DNA of 35,917 bases from Quinella sp. 2Q5 (GTDB lineage Bacteria; Bacillota; Negativicutes; Selenomonadales; Selenomonadaceae): the NCBI GenBank assembly GCA_015206785.1, contig JADEZQ010000016.1, forward strand, positions 1 to 35,917, written 5' to 3'. Shown here one piece after another: positions 25,736 through 34,734 of the stretch. A program made the translations under genes and the position numbers. Position 1 is the stretch's first letter; every line of letters starts with the position of its first letter. The notes beneath the pieces are model-generated. The model saw only the letters and a program-made list of their open reading frames with translations, did not search any database and was not told the origin of the DNA.

Positions 25736-26740
25736 TTACAGTCCGAGATTGGGCACGGCGTTCAACGTGGCGTCGGCGAAAGTTTTTTCCAGCGACCGGT
25801 AGTAGCCGCGGCAAGCAATCATTGCGGCGTTGTCGGTGCAAAGAATCTTCGTCGGATAAAAAAATTCCAGCCCGCGACTCGTGCACGCCTCCCGCAAAGT
25901 TTTTTCCAGCGACGAATTTGCCGCGACGCCTCCCGCCAAAACGATTTTGCCGAGATGGAATTCGTCCGCCGCCGCCAAAGTTTTTTCCGCCAGAGTATCG
26001 ACGACGGTCTTCTGAAAGCTCGCTGCCACGTCCGCCGCGTTGAGGGTCTCGCCCTTCATCTGCGCGGTGTTTAGGAAATTGAGCACAGCAGACTTGAGCC
26101 CGCTGAAGCTGAAGTCGTAGCCGTCAACCTTGGCGTGGGGGAAGGCAACGGCGTTCGCGTCGCCGAGTTTGGCAAGCTTGTCGATTTCGGGGCCGCCAGG
26201 GTATGGCAAGCCCATCACCCGTGCGATTTTGTCGAAGGCTTCGCCCGCGGCGTCGTCACGCGATTGACCGAGCAACTCGAAGCGGTTGTAGTCGAACATG
26301 CGAATCAGCGCGGTGTGTCCGCCCGATACCACCAGCGACAGGAACGGCGGCTCAAGGTCGGGTGCGCTGATGAAGTTGGCGAAGATGTGTCCTTCCAGAT
26401 GATTGACGGCGACGAGCGGGACGTTCAACGCGTACGCCAGAGATTTTGCCGCGCTCAGTCCGACGAGCAAAGCTCCCGCCAGTCCCGGGCCATACGTCAC
26501 GGCGATTTGGTTCACGTCGCGCAACTTGATGCCCGCCGATGTCAGAGCTTCGTCGATGACGGGCATGATGTTGACGATGTGTTTGCGCGAAGCGATTTCA
26601 GGCACGACGCCGCCGAATTTTCGATGCAGGGGAATTTGCGTGGAGATGACGTTCGACAAAAGTTCACGTCCCCCGCAAAGCACTGCCGCCGCCGTCTCGT
26701 CGCAGCTGGTCTCGATGCCGAGCGTCAGAATTTTTTCCAT
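25736..26740 (-). CDS. tsaD: tRNA threonylcarbamoyladenosine transferase TsaD
   Basis: TsaD transfers the threonylcarbamoyl group to A37 of ANN-decoding tRNAs, working with TsaB and TsaE. This 334-residue protein begins ILTLGIETSCDETAAAV, and the metal-binding histidines H114 and H118 are in NHLEGHIFANF. SGGHTALI, AGEAFDKIARVMGLPYPGGP and LAGGVAANSSL complete the ASKHA fold. ATG 26740 follows GAGGAG. Upstream is the second palindromic repeat, which separates it from trmB. Confidence 0.95.
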   Translation of the reverse strand: MEKILTLGIETSCDETAAAVLCGGRELLSNVISTQIPLHRKFGGVVPEIASRKHIVNIMPVIDEALTSAGIKLRDVNQIAVTYGPGLAGALLVGLSAAKSLAYALNVPLVAVNHLEGHIFANFISAPDLEPPFLSLVVSGGHTALIRMFDYNRFELLGQSRDDAAGEAFDKIARVMGLPYPGGPEIDKLAKLGDANAVAFPHAKVDGYDFSFSGLKSAVLNFLNTAQMKGETLNAADVAASFQKTVVDTLAEKTLAAADEFHLGKIVLAGGVAANSSLEKTLREACTSRGLEFFYPTKILCTDNAAMIACRGYYRSLEKTFADATLNAVPNLGL

Positions 26741-26780
26741 GTGGTCTCCTCAAATGTTTTTTTTTGCCCGCAACGCGGCC

Positions 26781-26870
26781 GGGTCTTACTTTTCTTTTGC
26801 CGGCCCAAAAGAAAAGTAAGCAAAAGAAAAGGGCCTCTCGACCGGCAACAGGAACCGGACAGGTGACGGG
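26781..26870. repeat. Palindromic intergenic repeat, copy 2
   Basis: CTTACTTTTCTTTTG (26785-26799) and CAAAAGAAAAGTAAG (26806-26820) form a perfect 15-bp inverted repeat, preceded by GGGTC and followed by CAAAAGAAAAGGG. CCGGCAAC and GGTGACGGGT occur downstream as in copy 1. It lies between the trmB stop and the tsaD start. Confidence 0.85.
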
Positions 26871-26873
26871 TCG

Positions 26874-27500
26874 TCATGCGCCGAAGGTCGCGCGGCAGAA
26901 ATTTATCGGGACGCCCGCCGCGCTGAATTTGGTTTCGTATTCGGTGCGGATATTGTCGGCGGGTTCGGCGGCGTGCAAGTCGTTGGTCACGTCGCGAACG
27001 CTCATGCCCATCAACGCGAACTGCTCCAGCGAAAAATCGAACAGCGGGCGGTTGTCGGTCTTGAAGTGAATTTCGCCGTCGGGCTTGAGAATCGTCTTGT
27101 ACATCTCCAAAAATCTCGCGTGGGTCAGGCGACGCTTAGCGTGACGTTTCTTCGGCCAGGGGTCGCAGAAATTTATGTAGAGCCTGTCGATTTCGTGCGG
27201 CGAAAAAATTTCGGCGATGCGGTTAATGTCGAAGACGATCAGGCGGACGTTGGTCAGCTGTCGTTCGCGAACTTTCCTTGCCGCGGCAAGAACGCAGGTC
27301 GCTTCGACTTCGAGCCCGATGAAATTTATTTGCGGGTTGCGTTCGGCAATCTGCGTGATGAAGTCGCCCTTGCCCGTGCCGAGCTCAACGAAAAGTTCCC
27401 GCGCCGGATCTTTGGCAATGGGTTGAACATCGCCTTGCGTCACGAAGTCAGCGAAGGCTTGAAGTTTTTCGTCGGTGTGAGGCTTTTTCCTCAGGCGCAA
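26874..27500 (-). CDS. trmB: tRNA (guanine-N7-)-methyltransferase TrmB
   Basis: TrmB methylates N7 of G46 in the tRNA variable loop using SAM. This 208-residue protein has the SAM-binding ELGTGKGDF at 39-47, GLEVEATCVLAAARKV, and the signature D113PWPKKRHAKRRLTH. The C-terminal TEYETKF is also typical. The start is TTG 27500, about ten bases after GAGGAG, which lies within the end of aroF. The last codons reach the edge of the second palindromic repeat region. Confidence 0.94.
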   Translation of the reverse strand: MRLRKKPHTDEKLQAFADFVTQGDVQPIAKDPARELFVELGTGKGDFITQIAERNPQINFIGLEVEATCVLAAARKVRERQLTNVRLIVFDINRIAEIFSPHEIDRLYINFCDPWPKKRHAKRRLTHARFLEMYKTILKPDGEIHFKTDNRPLFDFSLEQFALMGMSVRDVTNDLHAAEPADNIRTEYETKFSAAGVPINFCRATFGA

Positions 27501-27506
27501 AATTTT

Positions 27507-28538
27507 TCACTCCTCAAGTCCGATTAAATTTTCGTCGCGCAGGAAAGTCGACAGCTTGCGCACGCCGTCCATCACCGCGCGATAATGTTCGGGCGTCAGC
27601 GATTGCATTCCGTCCGACAGAGCTTTGGCGGGGTTGGGATGAACTTCCATCATCAGCCCGTCCGCGCCGGCCGCCAGAGCCGCCAGAGCCATCGGTTTGA
27701 CCATGCGCCACTTGCCGGTGCCGTGCGAGGGGTCGACGATTATCGGCAGGTGCGAAAGGTGTTTGACCGCGGCGACGGCCGACAAGTCCAAAGTGTTTCG
27801 CGTGTAAGTCTCGTAGGTGCGGATGCCGCGTTCGCAAAGGACGACGTCGGGGTTGCCCGCGTTCATGATGTATTCGGCGGCGTTCAACCACTCGTCAATC
27901 GTTGCGGCAAGTCCGCGCTTTAGAAGGACGGGACGATTGCATTTGCCGACTTCTTTGAGCAGACCGAAGTTCTGCATGTTGCGTGCGCCGATTTGAAGCA
28001 TGTCGGCATATTCAGCGACGGGCGCGATGCCTTCGACGGTGGTGACCTCGGTGACAATCTTGAGTCCGGTGACGTCACGAGCTTCAGCCAAATACTTGAG
28101 CCCCTCGACCTCCAGCCCTTGGAACGAATACGGCGACGTCCGCGGTTTGTAGGCTCCGCCGCGCAGGAATTGTGCTCCGCCGTCCTTGACGATCCGTGCC
28201 GCCCGCAAAAGTTGTTCGCGTGATTCAACGGCGCAAGGTCCCGCCATCACGATTGGTTCGCCGCCGCCGATTTTCACGCCGCCCACGTCGATAACGCTTG
28301 CCTGCGGATGAAACTCACGGCTCGCAAGTTTGTAGCTCTTGGATATCGCAACGGAACTTTCCACGCCCGGCAACGCGTCAATCGCCACGGACGCCAGCTT
28401 CGTCTTGTCACCGATGACGCCGACAATTTTCTGTTGCGCGCCCTCCATGATCTTGGCTTCAAGACCGACGCTGCGAATCGCCTTGATGACCTCGTCTATG
28501 TTTTGAGTCGTCGCCTCCGGATTCATGATGATAACCAT
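27507..28538 (-). CDS. aroF: 3-deoxy-7-phosphoheptulonate synthase (type I beta, with regulatory domain)
   Basis: This enzyme condenses phosphoenolpyruvate and erythrose 4-phosphate, the first step of the shikimate pathway. Residues 1-68 form the ferredoxin-like regulatory domain seen in Thermotoga-type enzymes, which senses aromatic amino acids. The catalytic barrel shows GPCAVES at 100-106, GGAYKPRTSPYSFQG, LLKRG and VDPSHGTGKW. Length is 343 residues. ATG 28538 follows AGAGGTGA. It heads the long minus-strand run that also has trpE and trpG, so chorismate entry and use are co-located. The first codons MVIIM may be trimmed to an internal ATG. Confidence 0.94.
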   Translation of the reverse strand: MVIIMNPEATTQNIDEVIKAIRSVGLEAKIMEGAQQKIVGVIGDKTKLASVAIDALPGVESSVAISKSYKLASREFHPQASVIDVGGVKIGGGEPIVMAGPCAVESREQLLRAARIVKDGGAQFLRGGAYKPRTSPYSFQGLEVEGLKYLAEARDVTGLKIVTEVTTVEGIAPVAEYADMLQIGARNMQNFGLLKEVGKCNRPVLLKRGLAATIDEWLNAAEYIMNAGNPDVVLCERGIRTYETYTRNTLDLSAVAAVKHLSHLPIIVDPSHGTGKWRMVKPMALAALAAGADGLMMEVHPNPAKALSDGMQSLTPEHYRAVMDGVRKLSTFLRDENLIGLEE

Positions 28539-28668
28539 GTAAACTTCACCTCTAAATTTGTTGCTACCGCGGACGCCGCCGCGTGTCCGACGTAAATTCT
28601 TCGCCGCCCGCCATTATCCTGCCCGCCGCAGATTTTTTCGCGCTGTCGATGTATCTGCGGGGCAAAGA

Positions 28669-28677
28669 TGTTATAAT
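28669..28677 (+). promoter_or_regulatory. Extended -10 promoter of the lactate operon
   Basis: TGTTATAAT carries the TGn extension and a consensus TATAAT, 39 bases before the etfB start. No good -35 is seen. It lies in the 177-base divergent gap between aroF and etfB, which holds no gene. Confidence 0.5.
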
Positions 28678-28715
28678 GCCTCAACCGTAATCATCATCAC
28701 GATAGGAGGGCTACG

Positions 28716-29507
28716 ATGGAAATTTTGGTTTGCATTAAGCAAGTTCCCGGCTCCAACAAAGTCGAAGTCGATCCGGTAACGGGCGTCTTGAAACGCGGCG
28801 GTGCAGACGCGAAGATGAATCCGTATGACTTGTTCGCGTTGGAGACGGGGCTCAGGCTCCGCGAAGAATACGGCAGCACTCTCAGCGTGTTGACTATGGG
28901 TCCGCCACAAGCCGCGGCAATTCTCTACGAAGCCTTTGCTATGGGCGCGGACAGGGGTGCACTTATCACCGACAGAAAATTTGGCGGCGCGGACGTTCTC
29001 GCCACAAGCTACACGCTCTCGCAGGGTATCCGCAAGTTCGGCAAGTTCGACATCATAATCTGCGGCCTACAGACTACCGACGGCGACACCGCTCAAGTCG
29101 GCCCCGAAGTTTCGGAAATGCTCGGCATCCCCTGCGTGTGCAATGTCCGCGCCATCGACAACATTGCGGACGGTCACATCGTCGTTGATATGGAAATGAG
29201 CGACGACATCGAAAAGCTCAAAGTTCCCTTCCCGTGCCTAATCACCGTTCAGAAAGACATCTGCGAACCGCGCTTGCCCTCGTACAAGAAGCAGAAGGCG
29301 GCGGCCGGCAGGGAAATCAGCCGCTACTCGCTCGACGACATGGACGACACCGACGCGAAGCATTACGGGCTTGAAGGCTCGCCGACCTGCGTGCAAAGAA
29401 TCTTCCCGCCGACGTCCGACAAAGTTCAGGAGACGTGGACGGGCTCGGCAGAAGAGTTGTCCGCCAGAATTTACTGCGCGCTGCGGAAGATGAAGTTTAC
29501 TGCGTGA
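28716..29507 (+). CDS. etfB: Electron transfer flavoprotein beta subunit (LctB-like)
   Basis: EtfB pairs with EtfA to carry flavin. This 263-residue protein begins MEILVCIKQVPGSNKVEVDP, typical of EtfB, then NPYDLFALETGLRL, AFAMGADRGALITD, and the nucleotide-binding CGLQTTDGDTAQVGPEVSEMLGIP. EtfB proteins of electron-bifurcating complexes bind a second FAD where ordinary ones bind AMP. ATG 28716 follows AGGAGGG. Its place before etfA and a D-lactate-dehydrogenase-like gene matches the lctBCD genes of Acetobacterium woodii, which oxidise lactate with NAD+ at the expense of reduced ferredoxin. Confidence 0.92.
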   Translation: MEILVCIKQVPGSNKVEVDPVTGVLKRGGADAKMNPYDLFALETGLRLREEYGSTLSVLTMGPPQAAAILYEAFAMGADRGALITDRKFGGADVLATSYTLSQGIRKFGKFDIIICGLQTTDGDTAQVGPEVSEMLGIPCVCNVRAIDNIADGHIVVDMEMSDDIEKLKVPFPCLITVQKDICEPRLPSYKKQKAAAGREISRYSLDDMDDTDAKHYGLEGSPTCVQRIFPPTSDKVQETWTGSAEELSARIYCALRKMKFTA

Positions 29508-29519
29508 CGGAGGGACATC

Positions 29520-30707
29520 ATGGGAAAGCTAATCGTTCATCAGGACAAGATTCAGGACGTCGCCGCGCTGGTCAAGATTTGTCCCTTCGGCGCAATGGAG
29601 AATCGCAACGGCAAGCTCGAAATCAACGCCGCCTGTCGCCTGTGCAAACTCTGCGTCAAACGCGGCAAAGGCGTCTTCGAGTTCGTCGAGACTGAAGCCG
29701 CCGTCGGTGTCGACAAATCTGCTTGGCGCGGCATTGCGGTTTACGTTGACCACGCGGACGGCAAGATTCACCCCGTCACCTTTGAACTTATCGGCAAGGC
29801 AAAAGATCTCGCCGCCAAAATCAATCAGCCCGTGTACGCAATTTTTATCGGCGCGGACATCAATCACCAGGCGCGGGAACTTCTTCATTACGGCGTGGAC
29901 AAAGTCTACGTCTGCGACAAGAATGAGCTTCGCGCCTTCAACATCGAGAACTATGCGGCGGCCTTCGCGGCGTTCATCAGCACGGTGAAGCCCGCGGCAA
30001 TTCTGGTCGGAGCCACGCCCGTCGGTCGACAGCTTGCGCCGAGGGTGGCGGCTCGTTTCCGCACTGGGCTCACAGCTGATTGCACCGTCCTCGACATCCG
30101 CGAGAACACTGACCTTGTGCAAATTCGTCCGGCTTTCGGCGGCAACATCATGGCGGAGATTCTCACGCCTCATCATCGTCCGCAAATGGCAACCGTGCGC
30201 TACAAGATCATGGACGCGCCCTCTCGTCTCGACGAAATTTCCGGCAGCATCGTTTCATTGGAAGTCGACGAGTTCACGAGCCGCGTCGAAGTTTTGAGCG
30301 TGACTCGCAAGCCGAAGGAAATCGGCATAGAAAACGCTGACGTGCTGGTTGTTGCCGGTCGCGGCGTAAAGAAGAAGGAAGACCTTCAACTGATTCGCGA
30401 GCTTGCCGAAGTTTTGAACGGCGACTTCGCTTGCACGCGTCCTCTGGTTGAAGGCGGCTGGTTGGAGCCCAAGCGGCAGATCGGTCTTTCGGGGCGCACC
30501 GTCCGCCCAAAGCTCATCATAACCTGCGGCGTGTCGGGTTCCGTGCAATTCGTCGCGGGCATGGAGCATTCCGAACAAATCTTCGCCATCAACACCGACC
30601 CGAAGGCTTCGATATTCAAAGTCGCCAACTATGCCGTCGTGGGCGATTTGTACGAAATCATTCCGAAGCTGATTGCCAAGATTAAGCAGGGGAGGATCAT
30701 CGCATGA
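29520..30707 (+). CDS. etfA: Electron transfer flavoprotein alpha subunit with 4Fe-4S domain (LctC-like)
   Basis: This 395-residue protein is longer than ordinary EtfA because of an N-terminal ferredoxin-like domain. Its cysteines C21, C39, C42 and C45 could hold one 4Fe-4S cluster. The EtfA N-domain follows from about residue 70. The FAD-binding C-domain has [33 protein letters not shown] and [21 protein letters not shown]. The iron-sulfur domain is found in lactate dehydrogenase/Etf complexes, though its direct role is uncertain. ATG 29520 follows GGAGGG. Its end overlaps the next start as ATGA. Confidence 0.92.
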   Translation: MGKLIVHQDKIQDVAALVKICPFGAMENRNGKLEINAACRLCKLCVKRGKGVFEFVETEAAVGVDKSAWRGIAVYVDHADGKIHPVTFELIGKAKDLAAKINQPVYAIFIGADINHQARELLHYGVDKVYVCDKNELRAFNIENYAAAFAAFISTVKPAAILVGATPVGRQLAPRVAARFRTGLTADCTVLDIRENTDLVQIRPAFGGNIMAEILTPHHRPQMATVRYKIMDAPSRLDEISGSIVSLEVDEFTSRVEVLSVTRKPKEIGIENADVLVVAGRGVKKKEDLQLIRELAEVLNGDFACTRPLVEGGWLEPKRQIGLSGRTVRPKLIITCGVSGSVQFVAGMEHSEQIFAINTDPKASIFKVANYAVVGDLYEIIPKLIAKIKQGRIIA

Positions 30708-32107
30708 GCAACTACAATCGGCTGACCGAGCAGGATTTGGCGACAATCGCCACGTTCCTTGACCGCGGGCGCATTCTCTGGCGCGACGAGATTAACGAGG
30801 AATACAGCCACGACGAACTGACCGCTGAACGTTCCTATCCGGATTTGGTGGCGCGTGTCGTCTCAACGCAGGAAGTCTCGAAGATTTTGGCTTATGCCAA
30901 CGAACGGCGAATCCCCGTGACGCCGCGCGGCGCAGGCACCGGTCTCGTCGGGGCAGCCGTCGCCATCGAACGGGGCATTATGATTGACACGACGCTGATG
31001 AATCATATCCTTGAGCTTGACGAGGAAAACTTGACGCTCACCGTGGAACCCGGCGTGCTGATTATGACGTTGCGTGCCTACGTGGAGGAGCGCGGTTACT
31101 TCTATCCGCCCGACCCCGGCGAAAAATCCGCGACCATCGGCGGCAACATCAGCACCAACGCGGGCGGCATGACCGCTGTCAAATACGGCGTCACTCGCGA
31201 TTTCGTCCGCGGGCTTGAAGTCGTTTTGGCGGACGGAACGATTCTTGAACTCGGCGGCAAAGTCGTCAAGAACAGTTCGGGCTACGACCTCAAGAACATG
31301 ATCGTCGGCTCGGAGGGGACGCTCGCTTTCATCACGAGGGCGACACTTCGTCTGGTGCCGCTGCCCAAGTGCAACATCAGCCTGCTCATTCCCTTCCCGA
31401 CTCTGGCTCAGGCAATCCGCACCGTGCCGCTCATCATCAAATCCAAAGCCGTGCCAACCGCCATTGAATTCATGGAGCGCGAAGTCATCTTGGACGCGGA
31501 AGAATATCTCGGCAGGAAGTTCCCCGACAATCAGGCGGACGCGTATCTTCTGCTGAAATTTGACGGCAACACCAAAGAGGAAATCGCCAAGTACTACGAC
31601 GACGTCGCTCAGATTTGCCTTGAGCAGGGCGCGATTGATTTGCTCATTGCCGACACGCAGGAGCGCAGCGATCCCGTGTGGAAGACGCGCGGCGCGTTCC
31701 TTGAGGCTATCAAAGGCACGACGACCATGATGGACGAGGTTGATGTTGTCGTTCCCCGCAACCGCGTCAACGACTTCGTCGAGTTCGTGCACGCCCTGCG
31801 CGAGGAGATTGGCATCCGCATAAAATCTTTCGGGCACGCCGGCGACGGCAATCTTCACGTCTACATTCTTCGCGACGACTTGCCCGAAGACACCTGGCAC
31901 GAGCTTTTGAACGAGGCGATGAATCGTATGTACGCCAAAGCCCGCTCACTCAAGGGGCAGGTCTCCGGCGAACACGGCATCGGTCTGGTCAAGCAGCCGT
32001 ATCTGAAGGACTCATTGCCCGCGACGAGCCTTGCGATTATGCGCGGCGTGAAAAAAGTTTTCGACCCGAATAACATCTTGAACCCCGGAAAAATTTTTTG
32101 CGCGTGA
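30704..32107 (+). CDS. lctD: FAD-linked lactate dehydrogenase, GlcD/LctD type
   Basis: This 467-residue flavoprotein would oxidise D-lactate (or another 2-hydroxy acid such as glycolate) to the 2-oxo acid. The PCMH FAD domain has [32 protein letters not shown] and [19 protein letters not shown]. The C-terminal cap has [12 protein letters not shown] and [10 protein letters not shown], which carry the metal and substrate residues of this family. It overlaps etfA by four bases, so the three subunits are made together. With EtfBA it forms the confurcating lactate dehydrogenase. GlcD-type glycolate oxidase is the alternative, but the neighbours favour lactate. Confidence 0.9.
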   Translation: MSNYNRLTEQDLATIATFLDRGRILWRDEINEEYSHDELTAERSYPDLVARVVSTQEVSKILAYANERRIPVTPRGAGTGLVGAAVAIERGIMIDTTLMNHILELDEENLTLTVEPGVLIMTLRAYVEERGYFYPPDPGEKSATIGGNISTNAGGMTAVKYGVTRDFVRGLEVVLADGTILELGGKVVKNSSGYDLKNMIVGSEGTLAFITRATLRLVPLPKCNISLLIPFPTLAQAIRTVPLIIKSKAVPTAIEFMEREVILDAEEYLGRKFPDNQADAYLLLKFDGNTKEEIAKYYDDVAQICLEQGAIDLLIADTQERSDPVWKTRGAFLEAIKGTTTMMDEVDVVVPRNRVNDFVEFVHALREEIGIRIKSFGHAGDGNLHVYILRDDLPEDTWHELLNEAMNRMYAKARSLKGQVSGEHGIGLVKQPYLKDSLPATSLAIMRGVKKVFDPNNILNPGKIFCA

Positions 32108-32127
32108 AAGATTTCGGGAGGACGAAG

Positions 32128-33216
32128 ATGAAGACGACGATCCCTTACCACAAGAGCCGCATTCCAATCGAAATCCCCGACAGAAATTTTGTCTGCAGTC
32201 TCGTATCCCGCGCGGAAAATTTTCACCCGAACACAATCGAGCAAGCGATTGTCGAACGGGCATTGGACAACCCAATCGGCTCCGCGTCGCTTGAAGAACT
32301 CGTTCGTGGCAAGCGGCGCATGGTCATCATCTCCGGCGACCACACCCGCCCCATTCCCAGCCGCGTGACTATGCCGATTATCCTTCGGCGCATTCGACAG
32401 GCGAACCCCGACATCAACATCACCATTTTGATTGCCACGGGTTTTCATCGCCCGACGACGTGTCAGGAACTCATCGAACGTTTCGGCGCGGAAATCGTCG
32501 CCAAAGAAAATATTGTGGTGCATCGTTCTCGCGAAGACGAGATGGTTGACCTGGGGACGTTGCCTTCGGGCGGCAGGCTCCTCTTGAACAAGATTGCAAT
32601 CGACACGGATTTTTTGATGGCGGAAGGTTTCGTCGAGGCGCACTTCTTCGCGGGCTTCTCCGGCGGCAGGAAGGCAGTCTTGCCCGGCGTTGCCTCCGCG
32701 ACGACCGTCATGGCGAACCACTGCAATGAATTCATCGCCGACCCCCGCGCACGCACCGGTCAGCTTGAAGGCAACCTGATTCATCAGGACATGCTCTATG
32801 CCGCCGCGCAGGCGAAGCTGGCTTTCATACTCAACGTCGTCATCGACGCGGACAAGCAAGTCATCGCCGCCTTTGCCGGTGATTCGCAGAAAGCTCACGT
32901 CCAAGGCTGTGACTTCGTGCTGAATCTGTCGCGCGTGAAAAAAAATCCCACCGACATCGTCATCACGACCAACGGCGGATATCCTTTGGATCAGAACATT
33001 TATCAGGCGGTCAAGGGCATGACTGCGGCGGAAGCAAATTGCAAGGCGGGCGGCGTCATCATCATGGTTGCGGTATTGAGCGACGGACACGGCGGCGAAT
33101 CTTTCTGCAGAATGCTGACGCAAGCTCACAGCCCGCAAAGTCTCCTGGAAAAACTTTCACGCGTTCCGCGCAACCGGACCGAGCCCGACCAGTGGGAAGC
33201 GCAAATCCTCTGCTGA
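32128..33216 (+). CDS. larA: Lactate racemase LarA, ended early by an in-frame TGA
   Basis: LarA interconverts L- and D-lactate with a nickel-pincer nucleotide cofactor, so L-lactate could feed the D-specific dehydrogenase upstream. The expected active-site residues are present: H72 in DHTRP, H107 in GFHRP, H172 and K182 in AHFFAGFSGGRK, H198 and W356 in DQW, in close register with Lactobacillus plantarum LarA. ATG 32128 follows GGAGG by six bases. The frame stops at TGA 33214-33216 after 362 residues, but homologous sequence continues in the same frame to 33396, so about 60 residues are lost. The cofactor genes larB, larC and larE are not in the window. It may be a recent pseudogene. Confidence 0.85.
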   Translation: MKTTIPYHKSRIPIEIPDRNFVCSLVSRAENFHPNTIEQAIVERALDNPIGSASLEELVRGKRRMVIISGDHTRPIPSRVTMPIILRRIRQANPDINITILIATGFHRPTTCQELIERFGAEIVAKENIVVHRSREDEMVDLGTLPSGGRLLLNKIAIDTDFLMAEGFVEAHFFAGFSGGRKAVLPGVASATTVMANHCNEFIADPRARTGQLEGNLIHQDMLYAAAQAKLAFILNVVIDADKQVIAAFAGDSQKAHVQGCDFVLNLSRVKKNPTDIVITTNGGYPLDQNIYQAVKGMTAAEANCKAGGVIIMVAVLSDGHGGESFCRMLTQAHSPQSLLEKLSRVPRNRTEPDQWEAQILC

Positions 33217-33396
33217 ATCCTGAATAAGCACCGCGTCATCATTGCCACGGACATTTGCGACGGGCGGCTGATAACCGGCATGCACATGGAGCACGCAAAA
33301 ACTTTCGACGCGGCACTCGCGCGCGCTTTTGAGCTGATGGGCAACGACGCAACCGTCTCGCTCATTCCCGACGGCGTGTCCGTAATCGTCCGTTGA
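33217..33396 (+). pseudogene. larA: C-terminal remnant of larA after the premature stop
   Basis: In the same frame as larA, directly after its TGA, 59 codons read as the expected LarA tail (ILNKHRVIIATDICDG, then AKTFDAALARAFELMG and SLIPDGVSVIV) and end at TGA 33394-33396. Joined, the two parts give 422 residues, the usual LarA length. No ribosome binding site or standard start codon suggests separate translation. Confidence 0.85.
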
Positions 33397-33398
33397 AG

Positions 33399-33428
33399 TT
33401 GCAGACAAGCAGCGGCAGGTGCTATAAT
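33399..33428 (+). promoter_or_regulatory. Promoter of the nudix gene
   Basis: TGCTATAAT (33420-33428) is an extended -10; TTGCAG (33399-33404) is 18 bases upstream as a possible -35. It starts just after the larA remnant stop. Confidence 0.6.
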
Positions 33429-33459
33429 GGCGGAAAAATTTTTTTGAGGAGCGATAACG

Positions 33460-34050
33460 ATGCTGATTGACAACGACGATAAAAATTTGGTCGAGAAAAA
33501 AATTTCGAGCGAACCTGTGTTTGACGGCGTGCTTCTTCATGTGCGCAAGGATACGGTGGAGCTGCCCAACGGTCATACGGCAACGCGCGAATGGATCGAA
33601 CACCCAGGCGCGTCGGCGGTCATTCCTCTGCTGCCCGACAATCAAATCATTCTCGTGCGGCAATTCCGCTATCCCGTCGGCAAAGTCACGCTCGAAGTTC
33701 CCGCGGGCAAGCTCGACAAAATCGGCGAAGACCCAATCGAATGCGCGCGCCGTGAACTTTCCGAGGAGACCGGCTACACTGCGGGCAAGCTGTGGAAGTT
33801 GACGACCATTGCGACGACCGTCGGCTTCAGCGACGAATATATTCACCTGTACGCCGCAAGCGACCTGACGCCCGGCAAAATTCATCCCGACTCCGACGAA
33901 TTCATCAACGCCGTAAAAATTCCGCTGACCGCCGCGTTGCAGATGGTGGAGAGCGGAAAAATTTTCGACGCCAAATCCGCCGTGTCGATTCTGCTTTTGG
34001 CAAAGCAAGTCTTCCACAGCGAACGGCACGTCAACACGGGGGTGCTTTGA
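33460..34050 (+). CDS. Nudix hydrolase, ADP-ribose pyrophosphatase type
   Basis: This 196-residue protein has the nudix metal site as PAGKLDKIGEDP followed by CARRELSEETGY. The Glu residues of the REL-SEE core that bind magnesium are present, and the loop is one residue longer than the textbook box. VRQFRYPVG just before it and the general layout match NudF-type enzymes that split ADP-ribose to AMP and ribose 5-phosphate. ATG 33460 follows GAGGAG. Its TGA overlaps the next ATG by one base, so it is coupled to the membrane protease gene. Confidence 0.88.
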   Translation: MLIDNDDKNLVEKKISSEPVFDGVLLHVRKDTVELPNGHTATREWIEHPGASAVIPLLPDNQIILVRQFRYPVGKVTLEVPAGKLDKIGEDPIECARRELSEETGYTAGKLWKLTTIATTVGFSDEYIHLYAASDLTPGKIHPDSDEFINAVKIPLTAALQMVESGKIFDAKSAVSILLLAKQVFHSERHVNTGVL

Positions 34051-34685
34051 TGTTTGATGATATCGGCGGCTTCCTGACGACGCTGATTGCGGGCTTGCCC
34101 GGCATCGTCATTGCAATGACAATCCACGAATGGGCGCACGCTCGCGTTGCCTATGCGCTGGGCGATTACACGCCGCGCTTGCAGGGACGTTTGACGCTAA
34201 ACCCCGCCGCGCACGTTGATCCGATTGGTCTGGTGATGTTGTTACTCGTGCACTTCGGTTGGGCAAAGCCCGTGCAGATAAACCCGATGAACTTCAGCAA
34301 CCCCCGCCGCGACGATATCCTGGTTTCGTTGGCGGGACCGGCGTCCAACCTCATCACCGCCTTCGTCGCGCTGATAATCCTGGTCATCATGGCGAAGTTC
34401 GACTTCCCCTTCTCGGAGGGCGTGCTCGTCGTCTTCAACCTCATAATCATCTACAACATCAACTTCGCGATATTCAACATGCTGCCAATCCCGCCGCTTG
34501 ATGGTTCGCACATCTTGCGCAACCTTCTGCCGTATGAATTGGCGCGTGCCTATGAACAGCTCGAACGCTACAGCTTCATCTTCCTGATCATAATCCTCGC
34601 GACGCCGATCCTCAGCTACGTCTTCGTGCCGTTGCAACGATTCATCTTCGGCATCTTCCGCGGCATTGTCGAGTTTCTGTTGTGA
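34050..34685 (+). CDS. Site-2 protease-like M50 membrane metalloprotease
   Basis: This 211-residue membrane protein has the zinc motif HEWAH at 26-30 in the first TM segment, and the second metal site NMLPIPPLDGS in a later one. GPASNL and GRLTLNPAAHVDPIG are also typical of the small S2P-like M50 group (YwhC-type). About five hydrophobic segments are seen. Such proteins cleave other membrane proteins within the bilayer; no substrate is known. The start ATG overlaps the nudix stop and has GGGGGTG upstream. A terminator follows, so it ends the transcript. Confidence 0.9.
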   Translation: MFDDIGGFLTTLIAGLPGIVIAMTIHEWAHARVAYALGDYTPRLQGRLTLNPAAHVDPIGLVMLLLVHFGWAKPVQINPMNFSNPRRDDILVSLAGPASNLITAFVALIILVIMAKFDFPFSEGVLVVFNLIIIYNINFAIFNMLPIPPLDGSHILRNLLPYELARAYEQLERYSFIFLIIILATPILSYVFVPLQRFIFGIFRGIVEFLL

Positions 34686-34690
34686 ATGTC

Positions 34691-34734
34691 AAATCCTGCT
34701 CAAGGTCTGATACCGTCGAGCAGGATTTTTATTT
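34691..34734 (+). terminator. Intrinsic terminator shared by the M50 and TetR genes
   Basis: AAATCCTGCTC (34691-34701) and GAGCAGGATTT (34718-34728) pair perfectly over 11 bases, followed by TTATTTT. The T-rich tail is on the plus strand. The TetR stop codon (34700-34702) lies in the left arm, so the same hairpin sits at that gene's end. Confidence 0.8.

Noticed and set aside
26764-27069. Plus-strand ORF over the second palindromic repeat
   Set aside because: Same repeat-derived reading frame, then antisense to trmB.
28539-28715. T-box or trp-type leader before aroF
   Set aside because: The gap is only 177 bases, shared with the etfB promoter, and shows no specifier stem or leader peptide.
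33214-33216. Selenocysteine codon in larA
   Set aside because: The position is not a catalytic or conserved Cys in LarA and I see no bacterial SECIS-like hairpin directly downstream.
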